A stretch of DNA of 64,000 bases from Arcticimaribacter sp965277835 (GCA_965277835.1 OZ255841.1:62001-126000); one strand, 5' to 3'. Shown: positions 1-9,691, numbered from the stretch's first letter. Numbers and translations are program-made. Notes: generated by a model not told the origin, from the letters alone.

Positions 1-510
1 AGGGATTGCTACATTTTCTGTTGGTAATTTAATTGTTATAGAAGAAAGGTTTTCTGCCTTTCCGAGTAGCTGTTCTTTTTTAAAAAAATCATCTACAAGA
101 TTAGCCACATTGCTGCTTACAATAATATTAGATTCCGAAACCCCACGAGACGAAGTGTAGAATACTTGTTTATCATCATTTAACCGAGCCAAAAAAGATG
201 CTTGAGCGCGTAACAAACTATCAGAAATCTTAAAGTTATAATCTACCAAAGAAGAACGAACTGTTATTTCTCCTATTTCTTTTAACACTTTGACAATCTT
301 GTGTGTAGAGAGGAACTCCATATTGTCCGAAATTCGTTTTAATGCCATAACAATAGCTCCGCTTCGAGCCTTTTTTCGTAGAATTTTCTCAACTTCAGGT
401 TGAATTTGTCTTGCCAGAGAAGTTAAATTAATAAGCCCTTGAGAAAGAGCTGTAGAAAGAAAAGGCTTAGTTTTTATGTGATTTTCTACTACAGACGCTA
501 TTGTTTTCAT
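1..510 (-). CDS. ACT-domain-like/aspartate kinase-like hypothetical protein, C-terminus off window
   Basis: An open minus-strand frame starts at the ATG complementary to 508-510 and runs off the left edge, giving the first 170 residues. The protein begins MKTIASVVENHIKTKPFLST and has no signal peptide or membrane segment. It resembles a short flavobacterial family often labelled aspartate kinase or ACT-domain protein, but no kinase motif is visible, so the true role is unknown. Divergent metG and the co-oriented YraN gene lie upstream. Confidence 0.55.
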   Translation of the reverse strand, partial: MKTIASVVENHIKTKPFLSTALSQGLINLTSLARQIQPEVEKILRKKARSGAIVMALKRISDNMEFLSTHKIVKVLKEIGEITVRSSLVDYNFKISDSLLRAQASFLARLNDDKQVFYTSSRGVSESNIIVSSNVANLVDDFFKKEQLLGKAENLSSITIKLPTENVAIP

Positions 511-576
511 AATGTTTTGTTATGTATGTCACAAAAATAATAAAAACAAACAAATTGTTATTTAAAATAATTAATT

Positions 577-936
577 TTAAAAAGGATAAAAAGCATTTTC
601 GATATGTTCCTGTTTCCAAGAATTATTTTTTACCAAATAGGTTATAATATCAAAACGCACTTCTAAATCCCAATCTTTTTTTAGAAGATAAGCATCAACA
701 GCCATAACTAATAATTGTATTTTCTTTTTGCTTACAAAAGATTCTGGAGCTCCAAAATAGTCCGAAGAACGCGCTTTAACCTCAACGACAACAAGCAAAC
801 CATCTTTTTTTGCTAAAATATCTATCTCTGCTTTTCTATAATGAAAATTTCTTTCCAAAATTATAAATTCGTTTCTCTCAAGATATTCTGCAGCTTTCTG
901 CTCGGCAATTTTACCAAAGCTATGTGAGTTACTCAT
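577..936 (-). CDS. YraN/UPF0102 family nuclease-fold protein
   Basis: This 119-residue soluble protein matches the YraN (UPF0102) family in length and layout. The N-terminal helix carries the G-x-x-AE-x-x-A-x-x-YL pattern (residues 8-19). EIDILA (about 37-42) and VVEVKAR (about 50-56) form the D...ExK core of the PD-(D/E)XK nuclease fold. The family is widespread and its substrate unsettled; a DNA-processing role is inferred from the fold. It is divergent from metG, about 90 bases away. Confidence 0.88.
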   Translation of the reverse strand: MSNSHSFGKIAEQKAAEYLERNEFIILERNFHYRKAEIDILAKKDGLLVVVEVKARSSDYFGAPESFVSKKKIQLLVMAVDAYLLKKDWDLEVRFDIITYLVKNNSWKQEHIENAFYPF

Positions 937-985
937 ACAATAAAATTAATCTTATTTCAACTAAAATAGTAAAGCTATAGCATAC

Positions 986-1013
986 TTTGAGCAAAGTAAA
1001 AACCTTATTTTTG
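986..1013 (+). promoter_or_regulatory. possible metG promoter
   Basis: TTTG at 986-989 and TATTTTTG at 1006-1013 resemble the Bacteroidota -33 and -7 boxes, though the 16-base spacer is short. A transcript from here would begin near 1020, which favours the metG start at 1026 over an upstream TTG. Confidence 0.35.
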
Positions 1014-1025
1014 CTAAAAATATAT

Positions 1026-2714
1026 ATGGCACTAAGTTCAAAACGATATACAGTTACTGCTGCACTCCCTTATGCTAATGGTCCGTTGCATATAGGACAC
1101 TTGGCTGGGGTATATATACCGGCTGATATTTATAGTCGTTATTTACGTTTGCAAAAGAAAGATGTTATCTTTATTTGTGGAAGTGATGAACATGGGGTAG
1201 CCATATCCATTAGAGCTAGAAAAGAGGGGGTAAGCCCAAAAGAGATTATTGATAAATACGATTCTATGATTCGTACTTCTTTTGAGCAACTAGGCATTTC
1301 TTTTGATAATTATTCCCGTACCTCTGCTGCAATTCATCATGAAACAGCTTCTGAGTTTTTTTCAGACATGAATGCAAAAGGTAAATTTATTGAAGACGTA
1401 ACAGAACAACTTTATGACCCAGAGGCTGAGCAGTATTTGGCAGATAGGTTTGTAACAGGGACTTGCCCCAAATGCCAAAACCCCGAAGCTTACGGAGATC
1501 AATGCGAGCAATGTGGAAGTTCGTTAAATGCAACAGAACTTATTAACCCAAAATCTACACTCTCTGGGACAAAACCTGTTTTAAAAAAAACTAAGCATTG
1601 GTTTCTACCATTAGACCAATACCAAGATTTTATGACGGAGTGGGTTATCAAAGGGCATAAAAAAGATTGGAAACCAAATGTATATGGTCAAATTAAATCT
1701 TGGATTGATGATGGCTTAAAGCCTAGAGCCGTAACGCGAGACTTAGATTGGGGTATCCCTGTTCCTGTGAAAGGAGCAAACGGAAAAGTACTCTATGTTT
1801 GGTTCGATGCTCCAATTGGATATATTTCGTCAACTAAAGAATGGGCAGCTAAGAATAACAAAGATTGGGAGCCTTATTGGAAAGATAAAAACACTTCCTT
1901 AGTGCATTTTATTGGTAAGGATAATATTGTGTTTCATTGTATTATTTTTCCTTGTATTCTAAAAGCTAGCGGCAATTATATCTTACCTACAAATGTTCCT
2001 GCTAATGAATTTTTAAATTTAGAAGGAAACAAAATATCTACTTCTAAAAATTGGGCAATTTGGTTACATGAATATCTTGAAGAGTTTTCGGGTCAAGAAG
2101 ATGTTTTGCGCTATGTATTGGCTGCAAATACCCCAGAAAATAAAGACAATGATTTTACTTGGAAAGATTTTCAGGCAAAAAACAATAACGAATTGGTTGC
2201 TATTTTTGGGAATTTTATTAATCGAATAAGTGTGCTTACCCAAAAACATTATAACGGTCGTGTTCCAAAAAGAGGAACTCTTACAGCAGAAGATACCGAA
2301 ACACTTAAAACAATGAGAAATTTCCCTACTATTATTGGCGAAGCTATTGAGCATTATCATTTTAGAGAAGCAACTCAAGAGCTTATAAACTTAGCTCGCC
2401 TAGGGAACAAATATTTAGCATCAGAAGAACCTTGGAAATTGATTAAAGTTAACCCTAGCCGTGTAGAAACGATTATAAATATAGCACTTCAAATTGCCGC
2501 TTCTCTTGTTACTGTTTCAGAACCCTTTTTACCTCGCAGTGCCAAAAAGTTAAGTGCCATATTAAACATTGACAATCCAATTGAGTGGAATGCTATTGCA
2601 ACTACACAAGATTTATTAGAAGAAAACCATATAATTGGAGCACAAGAATTACTTTTCACAAAAATAGAAGATAGTGTTATTGAAGAGCAATTAAATAAAT
2701 TGAAAAACTATTGA
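1026..2714 (+). CDS. metG: methionyl-tRNA synthetase, lacking the C-terminal tRNA-binding domain
   Basis: This cytoplasmic class I synthetase charges tRNA-Met with methionine. HIGH is at residues 22-25. The zinc knuckle region (CPKC and CEQC, about 146-165) and the KISTS version of the KMSKS loop (about 335) are all present. I chose ATG 1026 because the start MALSSKRYTVTAALPYANG is typical of the family; an in-frame TTG at 987 would add 13 residues. At 562 residues it stops just after the anticodon-binding helices. Bacteroidota homologues usually continue for about 110 residues into an EMAPII/Trbp111 domain, and the sequence after the stop shows no frame continuing it. Confidence 0.93.
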   Translation: MALSSKRYTVTAALPYANGPLHIGHLAGVYIPADIYSRYLRLQKKDVIFICGSDEHGVAISIRARKEGVSPKEIIDKYDSMIRTSFEQLGISFDNYSRTSAAIHHETASEFFSDMNAKGKFIEDVTEQLYDPEAEQYLADRFVTGTCPKCQNPEAYGDQCEQCGSSLNATELINPKSTLSGTKPVLKKTKHWFLPLDQYQDFMTEWVIKGHKKDWKPNVYGQIKSWIDDGLKPRAVTRDLDWGIPVPVKGANGKVLYVWFDAPIGYISSTKEWAAKNNKDWEPYWKDKNTSLVHFIGKDNIVFHCIIFPCILKASGNYILPTNVPANEFLNLEGNKISTSKNWAIWLHEYLEEFSGQEDVLRYVLAANTPENKDNDFTWKDFQAKNNNELVAIFGNFINRISVLTQKHYNGRVPKRGTLTAEDTETLKTMRNFPTIIGEAIEHYHFREATQELINLARLGNKYLASEEPWKLIKVNPSRVETIINIALQIAASLVTVSEPFLPRSAKKLSAILNIDNPIEWNAIATTQDLLEENHIIGAQELLFTKIEDSVIEEQLNKLKNY

Positions 2715-2791
2715 ATATAATTGAACAAAGGGATATTACTTAATTCTAAAAACAGGATTAGGGGAATGTAATACTTTTAAAATATTACTCC

Positions 2792-2822
2792 TTGTTATTT
2801 TCAAGTTTTAACATTATATTTG
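2792..2822 (+). promoter_or_regulatory. Bacteroidota-type promoter of the first OmpA/TSP3 gene
   Basis: TTG at 2792-2794 and TATATTTG at 2815-2822 are separated by 20 bases, an exact match to TTG-N19-21-TAnnTTTG. Transcription would start around 2829, so the in-frame ATG at 2792 cannot be the start; 2855 (or 2834) is. Confidence 0.65.
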
Positions 2823-2854
2823 TAGATAGTGATATGAATCATAATGTTTTATTT

Positions 2855-4222
2855 ATGAAAAAAATTAAGCAAATTTTAATTCTATGTTGCTTAGCTTTAA
2901 GTATACAAGTAATTGCCCAAGACAATAATAATCCTTGGGTCATTAAATTTGGTGTAAATGCTATTGATTCTTATCCTGCTAACATACCGTCTTCGAGTGA
3001 ATATGGACCCCAAGGAGCATGGCTTAGTGAGTTCTATAATGTAGACCACTGGAATGTTCTTCCAGCCATATCTACAATAGGAGTTAACCGTTATTTGAGT
3101 GACAAATTTTCGCTTGGCGCACGCTTATCTCTTAATAATATATCTAAACTTGGCGATAAAAAGATAAGAGAATTGAAATACCATTCTATTGATGGTATAA
3201 TACGCTATTCTTTAGTTGAACCAACATCAACTTGGGAACCCTTTCTTGAATTTGGTGGAGGATATACTTGGTTTGGAGAAAAAGGGAGTAGTACTTTTAA
3301 TGCTGGAGCTGGGCTAGAATATTGGTTTAACGATTATATTGGTCTTACATATCAAGCAAACTATAAACATCTTTTAGAAAGTAATACAATTAGACACTTT
3401 CAGCATATTTTGGGGGTATCAATTAAATTTGGAGGAATTGACACTGATGGAGATGGAGTATATGACCCCTATGATGACTGTATTGAAATACCAGGCTTAG
3501 AAGAATTTGCAGGATGTCCAGATTCTGATGGCGATGGAATTATTGATAAGAATGATAGATGCCCAAATATTATGGGTGCTCCAGAGTTTAAAGGCTGTCC
3601 AGATACTGATAGCGATGGAATTCCTGATATTGACGATGCTTGCCCAGAATTAGCAGGTGAAATAGAAATGAACGGTTGCCCAGACTCTGATGGCGATGGT
3701 ATTAATGATAAAGATGATGCTTGCCCAAATGAGGTTGGGGTTGCTGAAAATGATGGATGCCCATGGGCAGATCGCGATAATGACGGCGTTCCAGATAAAG
3801 ATGATGTTTGTCCAGATAAGGCAGGAAGTATTGAAAATGAAGGGTGTCCTGTTCTCCCTGATGAAATTATTGCTGAGCTAAATGCCAAAAGCTCTATGAT
3901 TCTATTCAAAGCATCAAGTTCAGAAATTTCAGGAGATAATTCTCAAAAAATATTAGCTAGAATCAAATTGATATTAGATGACTATTCTAATATAAAAATA
4001 ACTATTGAAGGACATACTTCTAGTGATGGTAGTAAAGGATATAATCAAAAACTATCTGAAGACCGTGCACATTCAGTAAAGAAAGCATTAGAAAGCTTAG
4101 GTGTTAATACTGATAAAATTTCGACAGCAGGTTATGGTGAAGATAAACCTATTGATAATAATAATACTGCAGCAGGAAGGAAAAGTAATCGAAGAGTTCA
4201 ATTTGTAATAAATAAGAATTAG
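2855..4222 (+). CDS. OmpA-family outer-membrane protein with TSP3 calcium-binding repeats
   Basis: The 455-residue product starts with a signal peptide (MKKIKQILILCCLALSIQ, cleaved near VIAQ). A beta-barrel-like N-terminal half is followed by about five thrombospondin type 3 repeats of the form D-x-DGDG-x-x-D-x-x-D-x-C (about 195-335). A C-terminal OmpA peptidoglycan-binding domain (about 345-455) carries the usual IEGHTSSDG and NRRVQF signatures. It probably links the outer membrane to the wall and binds calcium in the periplasm. Start 2855 is chosen from the signal peptide and the promoter. A paralogue with the same layout lies at 11254-12720. Confidence 0.88.
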   Translation: MKKIKQILILCCLALSIQVIAQDNNNPWVIKFGVNAIDSYPANIPSSSEYGPQGAWLSEFYNVDHWNVLPAISTIGVNRYLSDKFSLGARLSLNNISKLGDKKIRELKYHSIDGIIRYSLVEPTSTWEPFLEFGGGYTWFGEKGSSTFNAGAGLEYWFNDYIGLTYQANYKHLLESNTIRHFQHILGVSIKFGGIDTDGDGVYDPYDDCIEIPGLEEFAGCPDSDGDGIIDKNDRCPNIMGAPEFKGCPDTDSDGIPDIDDACPELAGEIEMNGCPDSDGDGINDKDDACPNEVGVAENDGCPWADRDNDGVPDKDDVCPDKAGSIENEGCPVLPDEIIAELNAKSSMILFKASSSEISGDNSQKILARIKLILDDYSNIKITIEGHTSSDGSKGYNQKLSEDRAHSVKKALESLGVNTDKISTAGYGEDKPIDNNNTAAGRKSNRRVQFVINKN

Positions 4223-4246
4223 AGAAATCTATATTTTAATTGTATT

Positions 4247-4277
4247 TAAAAAAACCTTGTTTTTGCAAGGTTTTTTT
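4247..4277 (+). terminator. intrinsic terminator after the OmpA gene
   Basis: CCTTG at 4255-4259 pairs with CAAGG at 4266-4270, extended by an A run on the left and a T run on the right, 25 bases after the OmpA stop. Confidence 0.75.
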
Positions 4278-4333
4278 ACGCATTAATTTTAACAAAACTT
4301 AAAATATAACTTTCATCTTAGGCCTATTAGATA

Positions 4334-7048
4334 ATGACGTTTTTAGAAGAAGTAGCTCGAAAAATTATTGATAGCAAAAAGCCTATTGATGAATTGACAA
4401 TAGTTTTACCTAATAAACGGGCAGGAGTGTTTTTTAAACAGAGCCTAAAAGCACAATTAGACACCCCTACATTAGCTCCCAAAATATTTAGTATAGAAGA
4501 ATTTATAGAAGAAATTTCTACACTTCTATTAGCACCCCCAACATCCATTTTAATGGATTTTTATGCTGTATATAAAGCGCATACCCCCAATGACTCTTTA
4601 GAAACCTTCGAAGAATTTATCCAATGGGCATCATCGCTTCTTAAAGATTTTAACAACTTAGACGCTTATTTAGTTGATGTGCCCTATGCTTTTAAATACT
4701 TATATTCTTATTATAAACTAGGTGACTTATCAATAGAAGAGAGCACTCATTTTAAGCAACATAATTTCTGGAATTCGTTACTTCTATATTTTGACCAATT
4801 GAAAAAGGTGCTACTAGAAAAAGAAATGGGAACGCTTGGAATGTTATACCGCGAAGCCGTTGATTCTTCAGAGATTTATCTTCAAAACACGACGTCTTTT
4901 CATTACTTTATAGGTTTTAATGCTTTGAATGCATCCGAATCAAGAATAATTCAAAGCTTTTTAGAAGTAAGGCGTGCTGATGTGCTGTGGGATATTGATG
5001 AACATTTCTTCAAAGATAAGCAGCATACAATGGGACACTTCATTCAGAAGTATTATAAAACATGGACTTATTTTAGACAAGGAGAGAAGCCTAAATTTTC
5101 AACACATTTCACCGAATCAAAAAAAGTAAATATCATTGGTGTGCCTAATAGTTTTGGGCAAGCAAAATATGCTGCGTCTCTTATAAAATCAAATAGCTTA
5201 AACGCTAAAACTGCTATAGTTTTGGGTGATGAATCTTTATTAATCCCTATTTTGTCAGGATTACCTCCCGAAGTTAAGCAATGGAACGTAACTATGGGCT
5301 ACTCCCTTAAAAACACACCTGTTGCATCTTTTTTTAATCAATGGTTTGAAATGCATGAAAGAGCTACAGCAAAAGGCTTCCTTTATGACGATGTAATTCG
5401 AGTATTAAGTTTTGACTGGATTAAAATAGGTTTAAACATAAGCGTATCAGAGTTAACAATTCTAAATAAGTTAAATAAGTCTTTCTTAACAAAAAAGGAC
5501 CTTCATTTTTTGCTGAAGAATACTATCGGGGATTTACTTTTTTCTCCTTTTGATTCAGCAGAAAAATTTATAAAAAGACTGTCAGATTTTATTATTAAAA
5601 TTCAAGAACAATTAAGCCTGAGAGGTGAAGAAACATACACTATGTTTTCTACATACTTTACCTTATTTCAAGAGTCTGCACAGCAATTATTGAATATAAG
5701 TGTAGCTTTAAAAGTTATAAATAATACAAGAGGAATATATTATTTATGGTCAGAGTTAATCAAAAACATGACTATAAACTATAAGGGAGATCCTATTGAA
5801 GGGGTTCAAATAATGGGAATGCTTGAAACACGTGTATTGGATTTTGACAATATAATTATAACTAACGTTAATGAAGGAATTCTCCCGTCAAATAAATTAT
5901 CAAAAAGTGTATTTCCTTTTTCAATTAAAAAAAATTTAGGGCTCCCAACATTTTTAGATAACGATTTAATATACTCGTATCATTTTTATCGCTTGCTACA
6001 ACGAGCATCAAATATTACAATTCTATATAATACTGAAAATGGTGGGTTAAATTCTAGTGAACCAAGTCGATTTATACACCAACTTCGTTTTTTAGGTCTC
6101 GACCAGCATCAAATATTAGAATACAATATATCTGCACCAACCAAAGTTCAAAACACAGGTCAACTAAAAGTTGATAAAACACCTAATGTTATTAAAGCTC
6201 TTAAAGAATTATCTGTCAAAGGTTTGTCCCCTTCTTCGCTAAGTGTATATCTAAGAGATCCTTTGCAGTTCTATAAAGAAAAAATTCTTGGCATTAAAAA
6301 TGAAGATGCTTTTGATAATATACTCTCGCCATTAGAAAGTGGAACTATATTGCACGATAGTTTGGAGGAATTATATACTCCATTTTTAAACAAGCCTTTA
6401 AAAGTTGAAGATTATTCTGTTCTTAAAAAAAATGTCTCGGCAATACTTTTAAAACATTATCGCAAAATATTTGGCGGGGATAAATCTATTACTGGAAGAA
6501 CTTTATTGATAATCAAAGAAATAGAAGAGTCGATTTATAGATTTTTGAGAATTGAAAAAGAGAAAATAAAAGAGGGTAATACATTAACTATCATTAAGCT
6601 AGAAGAAGAGTTTTGTTGCCCAATAGAAGTCAATAATGTTGGACGTGTTTTTTTAAGAGGAAAAGTTGATCGAATAGATAGATATAATGGAATACTTAGA
6701 ATTATTGATTACAAATCTGGAAAAATAGAAGCGTCTAATATGAGAATAGTAAGCTGGGATGTTTTTAAGGTAGGTATTGATATTAAAAAACTTCCACTTT
6801 TTCAAGTTTTACTTTATGCTTATGTTAACAATAAAATTTTAGAAACAGAAAACATTATAAATGCAGGGATTATAAGTTTTAAAAACTTAACACCATACGT
6901 ACTTCCATTTTCTGAAAAATTGAGAGAAGAGAAAACAAAGTCAGATGATATTAATAAAGATGTATTATTAAACTTTGAAACTACTCTAATTCAACTAATT
7001 CAAGAAATTTTTGACACTTCAAAACCTTTTACTTCTATTAAAGAATAG
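4334..7048 (+). CDS. PD-(D/E)XK nuclease, AddB/RexB-like recombination protein
   Basis: This 904-residue protein has the organisation of AddB-like subunits: an inactivated helicase-like N-terminal two-thirds (LPNKRAGVFFKQSL at about 25-38, no Walker A lysine) and a C-terminal RecB-type nuclease. The nuclease shows GTILHDSLEELY (about 675), GKVDRID and IIDYKSGK (about 780-805), which supply the D and D-x-K metal-binding residues. Homologues work with a UvrD-type AddA partner in end resection of double-strand breaks. The partner is not in this window, and the cysteines of an iron-sulfur cluster are not obvious. Confidence 0.82.
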   Translation: MTFLEEVARKIIDSKKPIDELTIVLPNKRAGVFFKQSLKAQLDTPTLAPKIFSIEEFIEEISTLLLAPPTSILMDFYAVYKAHTPNDSLETFEEFIQWASSLLKDFNNLDAYLVDVPYAFKYLYSYYKLGDLSIEESTHFKQHNFWNSLLLYFDQLKKVLLEKEMGTLGMLYREAVDSSEIYLQNTTSFHYFIGFNALNASESRIIQSFLEVRRADVLWDIDEHFFKDKQHTMGHFIQKYYKTWTYFRQGEKPKFSTHFTESKKVNIIGVPNSFGQAKYAASLIKSNSLNAKTAIVLGDESLLIPILSGLPPEVKQWNVTMGYSLKNTPVASFFNQWFEMHERATAKGFLYDDVIRVLSFDWIKIGLNISVSELTILNKLNKSFLTKKDLHFLLKNTIGDLLFSPFDSAEKFIKRLSDFIIKIQEQLSLRGEETYTMFSTYFTLFQESAQQLLNISVALKVINNTRGIYYLWSELIKNMTINYKGDPIEGVQIMGMLETRVLDFDNIIITNVNEGILPSNKLSKSVFPFSIKKNLGLPTFLDNDLIYSYHFYRLLQRASNITILYNTENGGLNSSEPSRFIHQLRFLGLDQHQILEYNISAPTKVQNTGQLKVDKTPNVIKALKELSVKGLSPSSLSVYLRDPLQFYKEKILGIKNEDAFDNILSPLESGTILHDSLEELYTPFLNKPLKVEDYSVLKKNVSAILLKHYRKIFGGDKSITGRTLLIIKEIEESIYRFLRIEKEKIKEGNTLTIIKLEEEFCCPIEVNNVGRVFLRGKVDRIDRYNGILRIIDYKSGKIEASNMRIVSWDVFKVGIDIKKLPLFQVLLYAYVNNKILETENIINAGIISFKNLTPYVLPFSEKLREEKTKSDDINKDVLLNFETTLIQLIQEIFDTSKPFTSIKE

Positions 7049-7093
7049 ATAAATTATAAATTTATTATTAAATTTGTTTTTCTATTTTGATAT

Positions 7094-8008
7094 ATGGCTC
7101 ATAAAAAATTAGAACGGGACTCGCTTAGTTGGTGGATGAAGCTGATTACACTTGGTAATCGTTTTTCTTCTAGAGATTTTAATGACAGACTTAAAAAAGG
7201 GTTTGTAGAGTTTTTAATTGTATTTTTTGGGGTTTTAGTTTCCTTTACAGTTGAACAACAAGGGGAAGAATTTGATCATCGCGAAGCTAATATTGACAAC
7301 TTAATCAATCTTCGAGATGAATTAAAAGATATGCGAGAGTATACCATAGAATATACTAAGCAGAATGAGGAAATAACCGATATGTATATTAGGCAATATA
7401 AGCGATGGGATAACGATTCTGATAGCGTATTTATAGATTACGGTGAAGATGATGAAGGTAAGTTTTCTTATGCTCCTATGACTTTTTATACCAACAACGA
7501 CCCTTTTGATCCGCCTAGGATAGTATATGATGCAATAAAGTTAGATGGAACGTTTCGCTTTCTTGGTCCTGATATAGGCCGTTTAGTTAATAATAACTAT
7601 GACGGAACACAGCTTAGATATATTATAATTAATACTAGTATTGAAGAGAAAAAATATATTGACGACTACAAACGCCGCCTAGCCTATCATTGGGTTTTTG
7701 ATTTAGATGAAATTAGTGTAGATATTGTAAGTTTTTGGGTTGAAAATCGAAAATACATTCAAAACGACCGCTTTATTAGATACAATTTATTCGAAAGAAT
7801 TGTACAGTGGGAACAAACTACCTGGCAATTAAATGGCTATCAAAAAACATTGACAGAAAACATTGAAGTTTTAAATAATGAAATTGCCGAAAAAGAATCG
7901 GAAATTGTAATCCTTTACTGGTGGTTTAAACGACCAAGCTGGCTACAATCTTCCCCGAAATCAGAGCCGGAGGAACCCCAGGACCAGGAACAGTCAGTTG
8001 ACCAGTAA
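7094..8008 (+). CDS. membrane-anchored protein of unknown function (DUF6090-like layout)
   Basis: This 304-residue protein has a basic amphipathic N-terminus, one membrane helix (about 36-52, FVEFLIVFFGVLVSFTV) and a long helical acidic remainder with a possible coiled coil near 245-275. The layout, a single helix followed by a helical extramembrane domain, recalls DUF6090 proteins of Bacteroidota, but no specific motif was recognised. Its last 83 bases overlap the 3' end of the convergent desaturase gene; the tail in the overlap is rich in S, P, E and Q, as expected of low-constraint sequence. Confidence 0.7.
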   Translation: MAHKKLERDSLSWWMKLITLGNRFSSRDFNDRLKKGFVEFLIVFFGVLVSFTVEQQGEEFDHREANIDNLINLRDELKDMREYTIEYTKQNEEITDMYIRQYKRWDNDSDSVFIDYGEDDEGKFSYAPMTFYTNNDPFDPPRIVYDAIKLDGTFRFLGPDIGRLVNNNYDGTQLRYIIINTSIEEKKYIDDYKRRLAYHWVFDLDEISVDIVSFWVENRKYIQNDRFIRYNLFERIVQWEQTTWQLNGYQKTLTENIEVLNNEIAEKESEIVILYWWFKRPSWLQSSPKSEPEEPQDQEQSVDQ

Positions 8009-9377
8009 AATATAAATTTTCAACCTTTTTACTTTTTAGCTTTGGGCGCAAAAATGCGGTTTGCAATAGTGTATTTGCCATGCCATATGCATTACCCTTA
8101 TATGAATTATATTCACTCTTAAAGTCGTTTACACAGAATGACTCTTTGAAAAGAATAGCTTCTTGCAACGATTGTTTTGTTAAATATTCTAGCCGCTTGA
8201 TTACAATGTCAAAATATTTTTCTCGTATGGTCTCTGTATCTTCAATGCCTGGTGCAATAGGTATTAATAAAACACAAGATTCTTTCCCTTTTGGAGCCGT
8301 AGAACTATCTGTTATAGAAGAAAAACTTGCGTAAAACAAAGGTGCTTTTGGCCATTCAGGAGTATCATAAATACTCTTAGCATGAGCATCGAAATCAACA
8401 TCAAAAAACAGAGTGTGATGCGAAACATTCTCAACTTTTTTATCAAACCCTATATAGAAAAGTAAAGACGATGGGGCAAACACTTTTTTACTCCAGTAAT
8501 TCTCACTATACCCCCTATACTTTGGTTTTAATAAAGATTCTGAATGATGGTAATCTGCTCCGCTAATTACAATATCTGCTTTATGCTCTAATCCATTAAC
8601 AATAACACCTGTCACTTTTCCTTCATCTACACAGATAGATTCAACTGCTTGGTTTGTACTAAATTCTACTCCAAGTTCTTTTGCCATTTTTACCATTCCA
8701 AGGACTACACTATACATTCCTCCATTGGGATGCCATGTCCCTAACCCAAAATCTGCAAAATTCATAAAATTATAAAACGCAGGAGTGTTTCCTGGTTTTG
8801 CACCTAAAAATAGTACAGGAAACTGAAGGATTTGTGCTAATCGAGGGTTCTTAAATTCTTTTGTAACCTCTCTTTTTATTGTACTTAAAAAATAGTTTAT
8901 TTTTTTTATAGTATTAAATGTTACTAACTCTAAAGGGGATATTCCTGGTTGGTAAACCAAACCTTTAATGGCAATTTCATAATTATCTTCTGCTTTTTTA
9001 ATAAACTTTTTTAACTTGATAGAGCTCCCAGCCTCTATGGTTTCAAAAACTGTATAAATTTTTTCAAGAGTATCATCTATATTAATAGAGTCCATCTGAT
9101 CAAAATAAACTTGATATGCTGGGTTTAGCTTTTCAAGAATATAATAGTCGCTTACTTTTCTGTCAAAATCATTAAAGAATTTTTCAAAAACATCTGGCAT
9201 CCAATACCAAGACGGCCCAATATCAAAAGTAAAACCATCTTTTTTTAGCTGACGTGCTCTCCCTCCAAGTGTGTCATTCTTTTCTAATACCCTAACAGTG
9301 TTTCCTGCTTTGGCAAGATAACAAGCAGCAGAAATAGAAGAAAAACCAGATCCAATAACTATAATTTCTTTTCCCAT
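7926..9377 (-). CDS. crtI: CrtI-type phytoene desaturase/carotenoid oxidoreductase
   Basis: This 483-residue FAD enzyme introduces double bases-conjugating desaturations into phytoene in carotenoid synthesis. The N-terminal dinucleotide fold GSGFSS (about 8-13) is followed by EKNDTLGGRAR. The Bacteroidota-style FDIGPSWYWMPDVF comes next, and the conserved C-terminal FAD contact PGPGVPPALISG lies close to the end. No crtB, crtZ or other carotenoid gene is next to it. The 3' end overlaps the gene on the other strand by 83 bases. Confidence 0.87.
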   Translation of the reverse strand: MGKEIIVIGSGFSSISAACYLAKAGNTVRVLEKNDTLGGRARQLKKDGFTFDIGPSWYWMPDVFEKFFNDFDRKVSDYYILEKLNPAYQVYFDQMDSINIDDTLEKIYTVFETIEAGSSIKLKKFIKKAEDNYEIAIKGLVYQPGISPLELVTFNTIKKINYFLSTIKREVTKEFKNPRLAQILQFPVLFLGAKPGNTPAFYNFMNFADFGLGTWHPNGGMYSVVLGMVKMAKELGVEFSTNQAVESICVDEGKVTGVIVNGLEHKADIVISGADYHHSESLLKPKYRGYSENYWSKKVFAPSSLLFYIGFDKKVENVSHHTLFFDVDFDAHAKSIYDTPEWPKAPLFYASFSSITDSSTAPKGKESCVLLIPIAPGIEDTETIREKYFDIVIKRLEYLTKQSLQEAILFKESFCVNDFKSEYNSYKGNAYGMANTLLQTAFLRPKLKSKKVENLYFTGQLTVPGPGVPPALISGKIVASLVV

Positions 9378-9470
9378 TTTTCAGAAACCTATCAAAAAGT
9401 AAATATCTTAATTAGATAAAATAATTTGACAATAAAAAATTGTAATTCTAATTTGTGATATTTCTCAATA

Positions 9471-9557
9471 TTACTTTTTATATAAATCTCTCAATATTCC
9501 AATTACAGTAATAATGGTAGTTACAATAACAACATTGGCAACAAAAGTAGGAGTCAT
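9471..9557 (-). CDS. possible 28-residue single-helix membrane peptide
   Basis: A short frame in the 314-base gap between crtI and the transporter encodes MTPTFVANVVIVTTIITVIG followed by a basic tail ending in DLYKK. One hydrophobic helix plus a charged tail is a typical micropeptide design. It is co-oriented with crtI, 93 bases upstream. The rest of the gap shows only AT-rich sequence. Confidence 0.35.
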   Translation of the reverse strand: MTPTFVANVVIVTTIITVIGILRDLYKK

Positions 9558-9691
9558 AAGGTTTAGCTTTTATATCTCAAAGCTAATTAAATCTTTTGAC
9601 AGAAAAAAATAATTTAAATTCTATTGTATTTAACTATATTAATTCTTTTAATAAAAATTAAGTATATTCAAAAAAACAATTTATTTAGTTC

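Noticed and set aside
987..1025. TTG start for metG
   Set aside because: The 13 added residues lack similarity to MetRS, and the likely promoter lies across this stretch.
2792..2854. Upstream ATG for the first OmpA gene
   Set aside because: It lies in the -33 box, before the expected transcript start, and would bury the signal peptide.
3469..3909. 146-residue minus-strand frame opposite the TSP3 repeats
   Set aside because: Ser/Pro-rich shadow of the Asp/Gly-rich calcium repeats.
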